Below are positions 1-12,732 of a stretch of 64,000 nt of DNA, piece by piece. Source of the DNA: Circinella umbellata (taxonomy: Eukaryota; Mucoromycota; Mucoromycetes; Mucorales; Lichtheimiaceae); contig JAIWNF010000029.1 in the NCBI GenBank assembly GCA_025093555.1, positions 584,210 through 648,209 on the forward strand, in the 5' to 3' direction. The notes under the pieces are model-generated. The model was not told the origin of the DNA. It worked only from the letters and a program-made list of their open reading frames with translations, and ran no database searches. Numbering within the stretch: position 1 is the first letter of the stretch; every line of letters begins with the position of its first letter. The position numbers were made by a program, and so were the translations under genes.

Positions 1-1933
1 CCCATGAAAGTCTTATTTGATAATAGTTATTACTATTCTTGGAAATGAAAGAGGGCATGAACTTTTTTTAGTCCATTATTTATACAATCTATAATTGTTC
101 TACAGTACGTATTACTTATTTCTTTTCGATTTGAAAATAAAGATTAATAAATCAACAGTATTAAGTTTATGAATATTTTTAATCTAGTTACTTATATATC
201 TTGTTATTCCAGTGTATCATATGTGACCTTTTTTTTCTTTGCCTTTTTTTTCTTTGTGGCAGCTAATCGATCATCTTTACAGGTTGCTACAAAGCAATTT
301 CTTTCTGTTAGTGAATTGTTTAAAAGAATGATGACTGTTCTCATTTCAATGAATATTATTATTATGATCAGTATCATATGCATGTTGCATGCCTTAATTG
401 AATTTACTTTTTAATAAGATACTGAATAGATTTTTCAAGATGCCGATAAGTTGGATAGGACGGAATAGTTAGTGTGTTTACTATTAATTTTGAAAACAAG
501 ATGGAGCGATTATCATTTTCCTTATAAATCAATAACGTTGTTTGATACCATAAAAATTATTTACTGTGGCGATGATCGACAACAGCAAGTATAGTTAGAA
601 CAGAAAGTTTCTTTTCCTCCTTAATTTCCTACTGTTCCCCTTAGCTCAATGTAGTCTTAAAACATGCCCCGTCACTCATTATTAGTACATAATACACCCA
701 GTTAAGTATACGCACAGCTTGTAGCAGAATGCATATATTAATACTGGCGCCAACAAGTAATCTGTTGTCTAGAGCCAAGTCTACTAATAACGCCAAGAGC
801 ACCATAGAAAATTACCTTAATTATTAATGGAAGAATGATGATGACAGCTAGGCCACTTGAATAAACCATTACAATGGGAACATGGCACAATAGTAGAATA
901 TTAGACCTCTTGTGGACTCCACAAATAATAGCAATTTAGATTATAAACGGAAATATACTTCCGACAAAATAAGAAATTCAAGAATTCTACTTGAAATAAT
1001 AAATATAATGAAAGTTAAAAGCTGCTGAAATCCTAAAAAAAAAACCTGGTGATAGGTGATGAGCCATTCATCTTTACATATAAAGTTTATAAGCAACTGA
1101 TTAAGGATCTCATATTTCTATTATCACAGTGGGTATTATTTTCTTTTATCTGAGTCACCGTTACACAATATGGCTGTTCCACAATAAGCTCTTCTTATTG
1201 GCATGTTTAAAAATCATCATGTACATCATCAAATCCCTTTTTCGTTTTGTTGTGGGAAATTTATATAATATTCATAGTGAGCAGGTCCTCCTTCTTTTTT
1301 TTATTCTTTTTGTCTATGAGTCTAAAGTATGGGCACCTATTCTTTTGCTGCAGGGTTACAGAAAAAAAAGAGCGGGTGGACTAGATTTAGGATATGTATT
1401 GAGTACCTCGTTTTAGCTTTGTTTGGGTATTGCTTCTTGTAAAGAAAAGTAAAGTCGTTAAATAATTTAAACTCTAAGGGGACTAAAAAGACAATAACTA
1501 AAATAAAAAGCTGATACGTAACGAATGGAAATAGGACTAGAAAATTAGAATTCATAGAAAAATGATACAAGAAAACATAAAAAAAGGCCATGAAACTAAT
1601 TTGGAAAGTTTGATAGCAAAAATAGTGCCATGTGATCTCTTCAGCAACAAAGTTGATCCCCCTTTTATTATGTTTATTTGATTCCTGTTTAATGGCTTTG
1701 TGCCATGCCTTTTTTTCCTCTAACAACACAGTAAACCCGCGCGCCGAATCTGGCTTATACATGCTATTATAAGCTTTTATTCTTTTTTATTCTTGCTTTT
1801 CTTTTTTTTTTCGTTTATTTCTTTCTTTTACTTTTTTTTATACTTTCTATGTTTTAAATTCTTATCAGTAATATTTACCTACAGCAATTACAAACAAAGA
1901 AAAAAAAGATAGTTATTAGTTTTATGAAATAAT
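1..1933. other. gene-free left end
   Basis: AT-rich sequence with homopolymer runs. The longest minus-strand frame (1337-1762) begins hydrophilic and turns into a run of hydrophobic residues typical of translated T-rich DNA; no splice-linked continuation or domain was seen. The last part before 1934 is T-rich and A-rich and is presumably the promoter and leader of the arrestin gene. Confidence 0.5.
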
Positions 1934-3970
1934 ATGTCGGCCATCTCCATCGATATCCAACCTGAGACCGATTCAGTCCATCTTTTCACTGGTGAAAATA
2001 TGGTACCTAATGAAACAGTAGTACTTAAAGGCCATGTTCAACTTACATTATTACGGCCGATCCGAATTCGTCAAATTACAATCCAACTGAAAGGCATGGT
2101 TCGTAACATTATATCCAACGATATTTTACGTACTACAGAGCCTTTGATTGATGAAAATGATGTCCAGCTTTGGCCCGTGGCCGTACTACATAGTAATAGC
2201 AACATAACAGTGGTTGACCGTATGACTCGACGTGCATTAAATGCAGCCATGGGTTATGCCAGTGGTAGTCAAATCATCATTCGAGAACAAATCCATTTAT
2301 TCAACAACAATAATAACAATAAATCATTGCCACCAAGATCCCTTCCAGCTGGTGTAACACGATACCCATTTGAATTAACGATTCATAATGCCGATCAACT
2401 ACCTCCCTCTATGTTATTGCCACGCCACTCTATAAGTTACGAGCTCTCCGCAAAATTGCGTTTAGCTTCGTTTAAAGAAATTGCCAAGATCACGTATTGG
2501 AACGCTCGTTCCAGTGCCTCATTTAGTTTTCTTACAGCTAGCAACCCCAGTAACGAAACGGACCACAACAGTACAACATCTAGAATAGCGGCTGTTCGGC
2601 GATTAAGTCGTTCATCATCATCTTCTATTTCAACACAAAATTCTTCATCACGGCGTCATCAACGACAACAACGATTATTGACAACACCAGGATCCATAAT
2701 ATCTAACAACGGATCACGGTTATTCGTGTCACAAGGGACCCAAGAATATACAGAAGCCGAACGAACGCATCAGGAGGGGCACCAGCAGCAACAACAAATA
2801 TCATTTTCCAAACATAAACAAAAATTGTTCCGTAGTATAAAGCCAATTCACGTGTTTTGCCACGATCACGGCAGCCTGCAGATCCTTGAATACCAACAAC
2901 GAATACGATATCGTGGATGTAGAGAACGCCACTTGCAATACGAAGTTTCCATGACAAAATATTTATGTCTTCAAAAGAAAAAGTTTAACCTTGTATGTCA
3001 TTTTACACCCCTACGTGATCAAGCTGCCATAGCATGGGTTGAGGTTTATTTGGAACAAACTGAAAAATATCCGTATGTTATCATTTATTATTATTGTGAG
3101 AGGATCAATAACAAAAATAAAAATGTTTTAAGGGGTTTATGTCGGTTTAAATGTTTATATTTGGAAGGTTGATATGCTTTCACTGAAAAAATTATTTATA
3201 TAATATATAAACAGGTTGCGCGCAGGAAGAATCCGAGAATATGACCCATTACCGTCTGAAACACTCGTTCAAAAATCGTCAAGACCAATAAGTAAGTTTG
3301 ACACGATAAACTGATAATAAAATTAAGGAGACTAAGGGAGACAAGGAGGCGACAAAAACAGAGTCGAATGATTAAATTATATTTTATTTTTTTTCTGTTT
3401 GTTTGTTTGAACCCCTTGTTTTTAAATTTGACGCCAAGAGTTTAAATGTCTAAATGTACTAACTTGCGTATAAACATATATAATAAATAAATAGCTATAA
3501 AACATGTCATTGATCCAGAGCAAGACGATATTGGCAACCTCCCTTTATCACTTCCCACTAACTCTCCTCATATTGCTCAAGATATCGATACCCTCTCATT
3601 AAAGATAACCCACAAAATTCGCGTGATTGTTCACTTTCAAGATCCTGAAATACGAAAAATGTCACTTAGTTTTCCCATTATCATCGGAACAGTCCCTGTT
3701 AGCAACAATGGAGAAGGAATTCCTATACCGACATTTGTTGTACCAGGACAACAGCAAGGTGAACAAGATTCAGGGGAGTGGAATCATGGTAACGACAGCG
3801 ACGATTGGATAAATATAATAACTGCAGATCAAACTCAGCGTTCTACTGACAATGACTGCAGCCATTTGCCTGAAAAGTTACCAAGTTATTACGAAGTGCT
3901 TCATGAAGGTGCTCCGCCTGCAGCATTTATTGACGATGACTTATCTCATTACCCTTCCCCACATATGTGA
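1934..3970 (+). CDS. alpha-arrestin-like protein
   Basis: Three exons, 1934-3072, 3215-3291 and 3495-3970, join in phase to give about 563 residues. The N-terminal 200 residues have the arrestin-N pattern: a leading beta-rich segment with LFTGENMVPNETVVLKGHV, then a second strand group with TRYPFELTIHNADQLPPS. The C-terminal exons carry the arrestin-C part (HKIRVIVHF followed by a beta-rich stretch). Family knowledge: fungal alpha-arrestins act as ubiquitin-ligase adaptors for membrane transporters. Near the C terminus LPSYYEVL resembles the degenerate PY-type motif of this family. Odd: residues of roughly 200-300 are a Ser/Arg/Gln-rich insertion between the two arrestin halves, and the protein stops soon after the PY-like motif. 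The donor and acceptor sites are ordinary GT...AG. Confident for family, not for a specific orthologue. Confidence 0.85.
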
Positions 3971-4792
3971 TAAATGACGGGATCGACAAGGGGAAGCAGT
4001 GCAATTTTTTCTATACATGCTTGCATAATCCCAGCTATTTATACTGGAGCCACGTTAACCACTCTTTATATCTATTTATTCATTACCAGCACTATCACCA
4101 ATTTGTGTATTCATATTCCATTCCATACAAGATGAAAAGAAAAAAAAAGTGTCTCAGCTGTACTTTTTTTGGGTCTTCTACTGTACCATTATCATTTTAT
4201 ATTTTGTAAAATAGCAAAAAAAGTTAATACCTTTTTATTTTCAAGTTAGAATTATTACATAATCCAGCCTATAAGTGATAGAAAATGTACACGAGTTATT
4301 TACCAGCCCCACGCAAGATCGTTCCACCCTTGACACATCCTTTAACAAAACTCTCTCACACAAACACACCAAAGCAAAAGCGGACCTATCTTTTTAGTCC
4401 CTTTTTCCATATTATAATTTTTTTCTGCTATTTGGTTCTCGGCCAATTTTACTTGTAAAACCATCAAACCCCGCACACTTCTCTATTTTCCACCCACTAG
4501 TAAGCGCTTGTGTAAATTGTCTTGTCACCTAGATTGGTAGTACCAGATCATCCTTCCAGTTGGCTGGAGCTGGTTATTTTCATTAAATATATATTAAATC
4601 GGGGAACAGGAATCACCCAATACATATACTATTATTATAATTATTACTATTGTATCTATTATTATAACACTTATCGGAAGCCAAACATATTTTAGAGTAT
4701 GTAAATGGTCTAATTATTTTTTTTTTGTTCTTCCTCTTTTTTCTTTTTTTTTTTTTTTGCATTTTTTTGTTACAATAGACAGTATTACAATA
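3971..4792. other. intergenic, arrestin to methyltransferase
   Basis: No gene seen. It has pyrimidine-rich tracts and TTATTATAATTATTACTATTG-like low complexity at about 4624-4670, and a T-run just before the methyltransferase start. It presumably holds the arrestin 3' end and the methyltransferase promoter. Confidence 0.5.
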
Positions 4793-6585
4793 ATGGGCAC
4801 TGTACAATCAAAACGAAAAAATCATTCAAAAAGCTCGATAATGGTCGACCATACTAATACCAACCTCAAATGTCGACAACTCTCCGAAGAACCATCATCT
4901 CCAACGCGACAAAAATCACAGTCGTCCACTTCTCGACCTGCTTATAGTTCTTTATCTGAACGAGCTGCTAGTTATAGTTCAGCTCGGCCTCAACTACTTT
5001 TTTTACCAGAGAATAATACTAGCAACAACAGTAGCAACAACAACAGTCTTAGCGGTGATAATATACCCGAAGGCAGTATCTCGTTACAACAACGGCAACT
5101 AGCACCTCATGTTGGTCCACGAAGAAGACGAACACTGACTGGACCTATTAGACGGTCAGACGACTATGCGTTGCAGACCGATAGTGTTTTTCTCCCCGAT
5201 GACTGGGACGTAGAGGATCGATTCTTCTCGGTAAGCAATATCGGGTTGAGAAAGAAGCGGGGAAAAAAAATAAAGCCCCTATATTATAGATAGCAAGAAA
5301 AGATCGTCCGGTTTAACTTACGCGCTTTGAGAATATATTCTTTTTTTTTGTTCTCGTCTTTCTCTTCATATAGCTTCATCTCACTATAAAAAAACTATTT
5401 CGGGGGTAAGCATATTAAAACAGTTTATATATGTAACACTAGTAACAATAAATATACAAGTATAACGTTGAACTTCTTTGAAAGCTGACACATCATTACA
5501 AATTTGGTTACAATAGAAACGTGGCAGCAGGTGTACAACCCAAACTAAAGGCTGGCGCTCGAGTAGTAGAAATCGGTTGTGGAAATGGGCCATGGATCAC
5601 GGTATGACAAAAAAAAAATTATGAATTCATTTCTAATATGATAAAAAAAAGGGTGTGGGGTACCTAAACCTTTGTGCATGATTTTTTTTTGGTCTTCTTC
5701 GGTCATAGCTTACAAATTTTAGCGCGCGTACCACCAATCTTATTATTATTTTGTACTATTATTATTACAGGATATGGCAGCACAGTTTCCAGATTGTCAA
5801 TACTTTGGTGTTGATACCCCACATGAACTATCTCCATCACCCCAACTTCTCAAGAAAAAAAATGTTCAATTTCATGCTGTTGAAATTAATAAAGGGGCAT
5901 TGCCATTCCCAGCGAATAGTTTTGATGTAATCTATGGTCGCGCTTTAGGATTTCGTTTTGGAGTAGGAAATTGGGCACAATTGTTACGGGAAATGCGTCG
6001 TGTATTAAAACCAGGAGGTGTTATTCAAGTTCTTGAACCTCATTTCAAACCAAAAGGCTCTGTTTTAATCGATTCATTTGCTGAAACATGTATGCTGTTA
6101 TACTTGATGATATCGTTCATTTAATTTCATTTAATCGCGTTTCTCATTATCTTATTTATTTTATAATTATTTAGTGAAAAAAAATTGCATCGTTGTTGAT
6201 AAAGATTTCGACCTAGCAGAAAAAATCCCTCAAATTCTCGATAATGAAGGGCTCCAGACATTAGATCATAAGCAAGTTACGATTGATTTTGGTAAATAGT
6301 CTTATATTTTTATACCTGTCTTATTATTGAAAAGATTTATTTTATTAATCTATAATAATAGGTCAAAAAGATCGACTGAGTGATCAATCAATGGCAGTAC
6401 TTTTACGAGCTTTTGAGCTACTAAAACCTCATTTTGGACCCGCCATGGGATTGGATGAAGATGAATATGAACAACGTGTAGAAATGTTTTGTGCACAGTG
6501 TGTCCAACATCATTCTAAATTTGATTGGCATAGTTATGTATGCACACCAACATCTTTTATGCTATCTGTTACTAATAATTCATAG
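4793..6585 (+). CDS. SAM-dependent methyltransferase, N-myristoylation-type start
   Basis: Six exons (4793-5230, 5374-5405, 5517-5601, 5771-6089, 6175-6291, 6362-6585) join in phase to about 404 residues. SAM-binding motif I is visible across the exon 2-3 region as ARVVEIGCGNGPWIT, followed by YFGVD (motif II acidic residue) and FDVIYGRALGF plus LREMRRVLKPGGVIQVLEPH (motifs III-IV), the class I Rossmann methyltransferase layout. The substrate cannot be told from sequence. The first 140 residues are disordered, Ser- and Arg-rich. The ATG at 4793 gives MGTVQSK, which fits the N-myristoylation consensus (Gly2, Ser6, basic residue 7) and supports this start over the upstream TTG frame. The long N-terminal extension before the catalytic domain suggests a membrane-tethered methyltransferase; this is inference. 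Confidence 0.85.
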
Positions 6586-7167
6586 CTCTTCTTTTTGTTT
6601 ATTATATTCTCTTACGTAACCTTTTTCTTTTCTTTTCGTATAAATACTGGCATTATCGTTATTTTTTTCTTCATTTAGTTCGACCATCATCACTTTTTTC
6701 ATTTCGTCGTACAAATTATATCTCCTTCATCATCATTTACAGCCACTATCTTCCTTATCTCCCTATTACTGTATCATGCATAAATTTATTATTATATCCA
6801 CATTCCTTGCATTCTGTATTATTATCTACATTGATTTATTCCTCTTGCAAAAAAAAAAGTAAATAAAAAATATGAACCCATTATCCATTTCTTACGACAA
6901 AATAATACATATGCTGATTTTCAGATGAGTCTAATGTGAAAAAAATTAAAAGTTTAAGTTTCTATAAACTATACGTGTCACGAATTATTAGGTTAATATT
7001 TTAATAAAAATAATGTTATACCCAGTTACTGTTTTTATCCATTGCTTATAAATTAATACGCACATGCAAAATAAGGATCTTAACGACTCAAGTTACACAG
7101 CATGTCTAAAAAGCATTAGGTTTTATACTATCGACAACGTAGTAATCATACATATATATACTAGACG

Positions 7168-7200
<33 letters not shown>

Positions 7201-8909
7201 AATAGGTACTATAATTCTGCCGTATATATAAGCCATTTATTGACTTTATTACATTCATATGAAAAAAATCAAAAGTCCATGGTGACAAAATTATAACAAA
7301 AATACATATTATGCCGGTCTTTATTTCCCAGTAAACTCCCCACATTTTTCTAACCTAGTATTTTGAAATCATCATGAGACTTTATTATTATTTATTTATG
7401 ATCTTGACATGTAGATAATCGGACATCTGATAAAATACATGGAGGCTCATGATGCTTCTTGATAAAGATTTATTAATAAATAAACTCAATCTATAATATA
7501 GTCTGTAATACTAATATGGTAGAAGTAATAGAAGAGAAAAAACAGAAAGAGAGCAGAGAAAGGTATTAGAAGTCGTTATAAAAAAAAGTATCATTTACTT
7601 ATAGCTATACAACGAGAGCCAGATATCATAATAAATATTGTCGTACGTAATCGAGATTTTATGATACCATTTGGTTTTATAACTCACGTGTTGTATTCTA
7701 CTGGGCGAAACAGATTATTAGTAGTTATTAAACTCTTATAAGACGAGTGTCCATTTGATATATTAGCCATTATATACTTTTTCCATTATTGGTAATATCG
7801 GCTTAATTTTAGTAAAGTATGGTAATATTATTGTTAAATTACTATACCAAGATATTTTTTTGATAGTTTTGAGTTAATTTAAAATTGCATAGAGAAGAAT
7901 GGTTCGCAAACATTGAGGCCGAGTTTGTAAATAATAATAAAAAAAGAGCTCATGCTGGCAGTAAGGTCTCACTCAAGTTCCCAAATAAATAAATATTTGT
8001 TTTTTCTTTCAAAAAAAGGAAAAGGTAGAGAGAGGTTTTCGTTTTTAGGCAAAAGGTTAAAAAAAGTTATTTTGCGAACGTGAGAAGACCCAGTGATCCG
8101 AAATTCAAGTATTAAAATATTCCAGACGATTCCCGGCCGAATTAATTCTTTCACTTTGCGTACACTGTAATTTTATGTTTGTGCCTGATTATTTTCAACT
8201 CTGAGGAAATCCTTGTATATTAGTACTATAAACAGAGAGAATAAGCGAGCTCGAACATAACATTTACAGTGTATGCAAAGTCGACCGCGAGGATATAAAT
8301 CATCAGGATAAAAACAAATATTTGGTCCCTGACAAGATAAAAATAGCAGAAATGTATCAAATAAAGGGGCTTTTATTTAACGAGAACAATAAGGTTATAT
8401 AAAAAGATCGTGGGAGGGGGGGAGGTTGCTTTGTTTATCTGTTTTATTATCACAAAAACGTAACAGAATCATTGAAAGAGTCAATGGATTGAAATGTAAT
8501 AGAGTCTAAATGTTGCACTCAATATTATTCCTTGCTCAAAATATAATAAAGGTATTATTACCACATAAGAACTTTTTAAATTAAATATTTGCTTTTGTAA
8601 TTGTTCCTCAAAATATAATATTCAACTTAAAACGGTATTATTTTTTCAACCCCACTTTTTCGTGTGTGACGTGATGATCATCCAAATTCTATTAACACTG
8701 AGAAGAATTAAGTATACAAATGGTTACACCAGCCAAAATGTTCAAATTACTTTGAAACATTCCGAATTCCCTGATAATTTATTTTTAACTTTTATTACGC
8801 TATTATTATTCCAAACCAAACACCCACTCCTTTTTTTAGTATTTCTTTTAACAGTGTCAACAATCTTCACCTTTCTTTTTTCGATAATTCCATGATAATT
8901 AACTAATCC
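6586..8909. other. gene-free stretch
   Basis: About 2.3 kb of AT-rich DNA. Frames here are short and lack domain signal or splice-consistent partners. An (AAT)n tract lies near 7178-7200. The final 200 bases precede the RhoGAP gene start. Confidence 0.5.
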
Positions 8910-11900
8910 ATGCAAAGTTTGGACCAAGAGAAGAAACAAAAAAAGAACACTCGCAAAAGTTTTGCAGTGGCCACTCCTGCCATCAAGATGGTACACCCGT
9001 CACAGGTAAAACTAAAAGTCGAATAGTAATGTTTTGCTGTTTTATTTTCATTACATGAATCCACAACAAATATTGTTTATTTCACCTGATTCTTATTTTT
9101 AAGACCGAGAATATTAACTTTTATATATGTATATATATAGTCACCTGTAGTGGACGCTCATTTGGAACAAATGGTATATTCACAATCAGCTGCTGTGGAT
9201 ACTATTATGAAAGACTCGAGTGACGATTTAGGACGGTTTATTGTGTATTTACGACAACGGTAAGTGAAAGAGAAAAATTAAACGTGAGATTGTTGACTAG
9301 TAACAGTAACACATAATAATTCGATCCAAGAATACTCATACAAAATTAATATAGGGTTGAATTGGAAGAAGGATATCAAAACTCGTTGGATAAGATTATC
9401 AGTACATTACAACACAATACTCCACCTCGTGATTTAAATAATTCAACAACATTATATCATGGTCTTAAGGCACATGTCGACATGAGTGTTAACCAGAGAC
9501 CAATGCGGACACATTATATACAGACCATCAAGGGTCAGCTACAAGCCCTCGCTGAACTCAAGGTATTTTGATACAATATAACTTTGTGTTACTCGATCTT
9601 TCTTTTTTATTAAAACCGGGATTCAAAAATGAAATAACTCGTTTTTTCTAATATAGGAACAACATGATCGAGCACGACGATTACGTAGAAAAAACATGCG
9701 TCATATGAATTCACAATATCTTCAAACTCGATTACATGAAGTACCCGCTGTAAGTTTTCTAGAGAAAAAGGGGTTATTAAAAAAAGGATCGACGAAAATT
9801 GAATATATTTCTGTAAAAATAAAAACAGGCAAGAGAAGCATATACACAAAAATGGCAGGAAATTGAAAGGATTGCCAATGCTGCTATTCCTAGTACACCA
9901 ATGTCTCCTATGCCCTCATACCGTTCCAATAGTTCAACTAGCCTTTTCCCTCCAGTTCCGACCGCTTCCAACAGTACATCCGATGACGACGATAATAAAA
10001 AACATCTTTCAAATGCTACCACTGCCATGGCAAAACAACAGCAACAACCAGAACACTTCCCACCAACACCATCCACACCTACTGTCCCTAATCGAAGAAT
10101 TGAACGTTTTGTTAACAAAATTTCCCATATGGGAAATAATAATAATAATCAATTTTCTGACCCAGCAAAACAAAGCGCACGGACAGCTAAGCTTAAAGTT
10201 GAAGTAGTAGATGCAGGTAATTATCTAAAAAAAAGAACAAATATACATGCCGTCAGAAAAAATAAAGTTTATGATCTATATCTTAATAATTATTGATAAC
10301 TTGGGACTTTTCTTCTACAGATAAAGAGTATCGTAAGATGGTGCGAAAATTGGACGCGTTAAGTAAACGACAAGCCATGTCAAATGAAGCAGCAATCAAA
10401 ACAGCACAAGAACAGCTTGCAGAAAAAACAGCAATGATGAAAAATTGTATGGCAGCCATTATGAACGTGGAAGCAGATAAGTTTAATGGGTTCAGCGAAA
10501 TGATTCGCAGCACACAAAATTCATTAAACTTTGATCCCGACCGCGACTCTGCTCTCTACCGAGATATGTTGGATCGAAGCCGACATACAATGCCTGAGCC
10601 TATTTATTACAACAATTTCCACGTTGGTGAATGCAGATGTAATAATTACAAAAGATATACTTTCAGCAAATATACTATTTTGTTATATGTTTTGAATATT
10701 AACACGTGTTATGTTATATATAGTTTTAATGTTTGGCACTTCACTTATGGAATATGCACAACAGCATCAACGATCCCCGCCTCTACTTGTAACGAAATGT
10801 ATTGAAGCAATCGAAAGGCAAGGTGGATTAGAACGTGAAGGAATCTATCGGATATCAGGAAAACAAATTAATATTGATAAACTCAAGCATGCTTTTGAAC
10901 GTGATGAAGACTCAGTTGTACTTGGTCAAAATGGTGTGCCAGAAGATATATTTAGTGTTGCATCCCTATTGAAAGTTTTTCTGCGCGATTTGGCATCTCC
11001 ACTATTTCCATTTAAGCTTGGTGATCGTGTGACCTACTCTCGTAAATAGTCTTATTTTCTGTTTTTGTGAGCGTTGCTATTATCTTATACACATATCTCA
11101 GCTAATAGCCCGTAAACTAATTTTTTTTTCCATTTTTGATTTGATGAATAGAAATTCCGGACAAAGAATTACGATTGATGAACCTGTTAACGCGTATTTT
11201 AAAACTACCACCGGCAAATTATGATACTTTAAAGATATTGGTTGAGCATCTAACAAAGTAAGTGTAATATCGGGGAAAGAGTTAAAAAAAAGGAGGAGAT
11301 AGGAGGGTACACCTATATGCAAGTATGTGCAAACCGGATTGATTCTTGTAGTCTAATTATTGTTGGTATGAATATATTGTTGTTATTAGATTGGAATCTT
11401 TTGTTGAGAAAAACAAAATGACTATTAAAAACCTGTCATTGATGTTTACACCGGCTATTTTTCAAGACCATAATCAAGCACAGCGATCGCCTGGAGAATG
11501 GTTTAGCGACTGTGTTTTGGAAGATTTGATTGAGAACTGTGAAACACTCTTTGCGGATAAAGATCTTCGTGGTGCATCGGCCATTACAGGTGTTATTGAA
11601 TACGGTTTCCATGAAGAACAGTATGACTTTGATTTACCATCATCACCTTTCAGTTCTATGTATGCTCATACAAATTCGTCACCTACAAATACAGAATCAT
11701 CAGACCCTGAATACGGTGTAGGTGAAGACGACTTGTCACCTCAAGAAGAACATAACAATCCGTTAGAACAGCGACAAGAGCAGCACGAGAAGGACGATGA
11801 TTTCGCAGTTGACAACGAGGGAAATTGTAGTACCGATATGGATCAACAGCCAAAGATCAAACCTGGTTCAAAAGGTCGCGGGCTCAAAGTGGATACCCAA

Positions 11901-12161
11901 CTATCAAGTGAAATCACTATTATATGTGATAATACCCAACAACATGGAGACCGACCTGTTCAACCTATCACTACTATTAATAGCGCTACTATTCCACCAC
12001 CATCTCAAGATTGGTTATTCCAAGATCCTAATTCATCTAATACTACTAACACAACATCTACTCCTGGTCTCCAACGGTCAGCTACCGTTGGTGCAACTTT
12101 AAAGCGAAGCACACGTGTACCACGTGAAGACGCTTCGCGCCGTCCAAGCCGAAGGGAGTAG
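8910..12161 (+). CDS. F-BAR and RhoGAP domain protein (Rgd1-like)
   Basis: Nine exons (8910-9005, 9141-9259, 9355-9562, 9657-9749, 9829-10216, 10321-10626, 10724-11041, 11152-11257, 11390-12161) join in phase to about 801 residues. The N-terminal half is a helical FCH/F-BAR-like region (AELKEQHDRARRLRRKNM and the Lys/Glu-rich exon 6), interrupted by a Ser/Pro/Gln-rich insert in exon 5. A RhoGAP domain spans roughly residues 404-600: LEREGIYRISGK supplies the arginine finger (Arg446), followed by LKVFLRDLASPLFPF, LMNLLTRILKLPPANYDTLK and NKMTIKNLSLMFTPAIF. Known role: F-BAR RhoGAPs of the Rgd1 type switch off Rho GTPases at the plasma membrane during polarised growth. The last 200 residues are acidic and disordered. 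The start is the first ATG in the frame that splices correctly into exon 2. Confidence 0.9.
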
Positions 12162-12732
12162 AACGGAGTAGTATATCAATATAACAAACATCTCCATATA
12201 ATTTTTTTTGTGATATCTAATAAGTCATGCATTATGCAATGACAATCATTCTCATATTCTTACTCTTTATTCTATAAAATATTTCTGTATAATCAAATTC
12301 CGACATCTTAATATCTTATAATCTTTTCTCATATTCTTAATAATAATATCTACTTCTTTGATGGAAGAATATAACACTACTTTTCTCTTTCTCTCTCTTT
12401 GTGCATCTTTGAATGTGTGAAATAATAATGAGAAACGATAAATGGGTTAAAAAGTACAACGTCGTGAAACAATTTTTTTTTGCAGAGTGGACGAACAGCA
12501 CCACCATCTTGCAGTTTTTACCGCTTAAAAACACGGAGATTTTTTATGATAAAAATACCCGGCATAACAATCACGTTCAAAAGCCGCGGTGAGATGGCCA
12601 CGACAGAAAAACATGTCAAATGTTGCGATAAAATTCCCCGAAAATAAGGAACACAGGGCAACTTGTCCTCAAGAACAAGGATATTTTTCCCTTTTTTCTT
12701 TTTCTTCCACTCCTTTCAATATTTGATCTCAA
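12162..12732. other. intergenic, RhoGAP to PAS regulator
   Basis: AT-rich 3' end of the RhoGAP gene followed by a presumed promoter. A short GC-rich patch with CCGCGG lies near 12583 and a pyrimidine-rich run sits at 12683-12715, just before the start codon. No gene seen. Confidence 0.5.

Noticed and set aside
1337..1762. 141-codon minus-strand frame upstream of the arrestin gene
   Set aside because: Only its first third looks protein-like; the rest is translated T-rich sequence, and no splice partner or domain was found.
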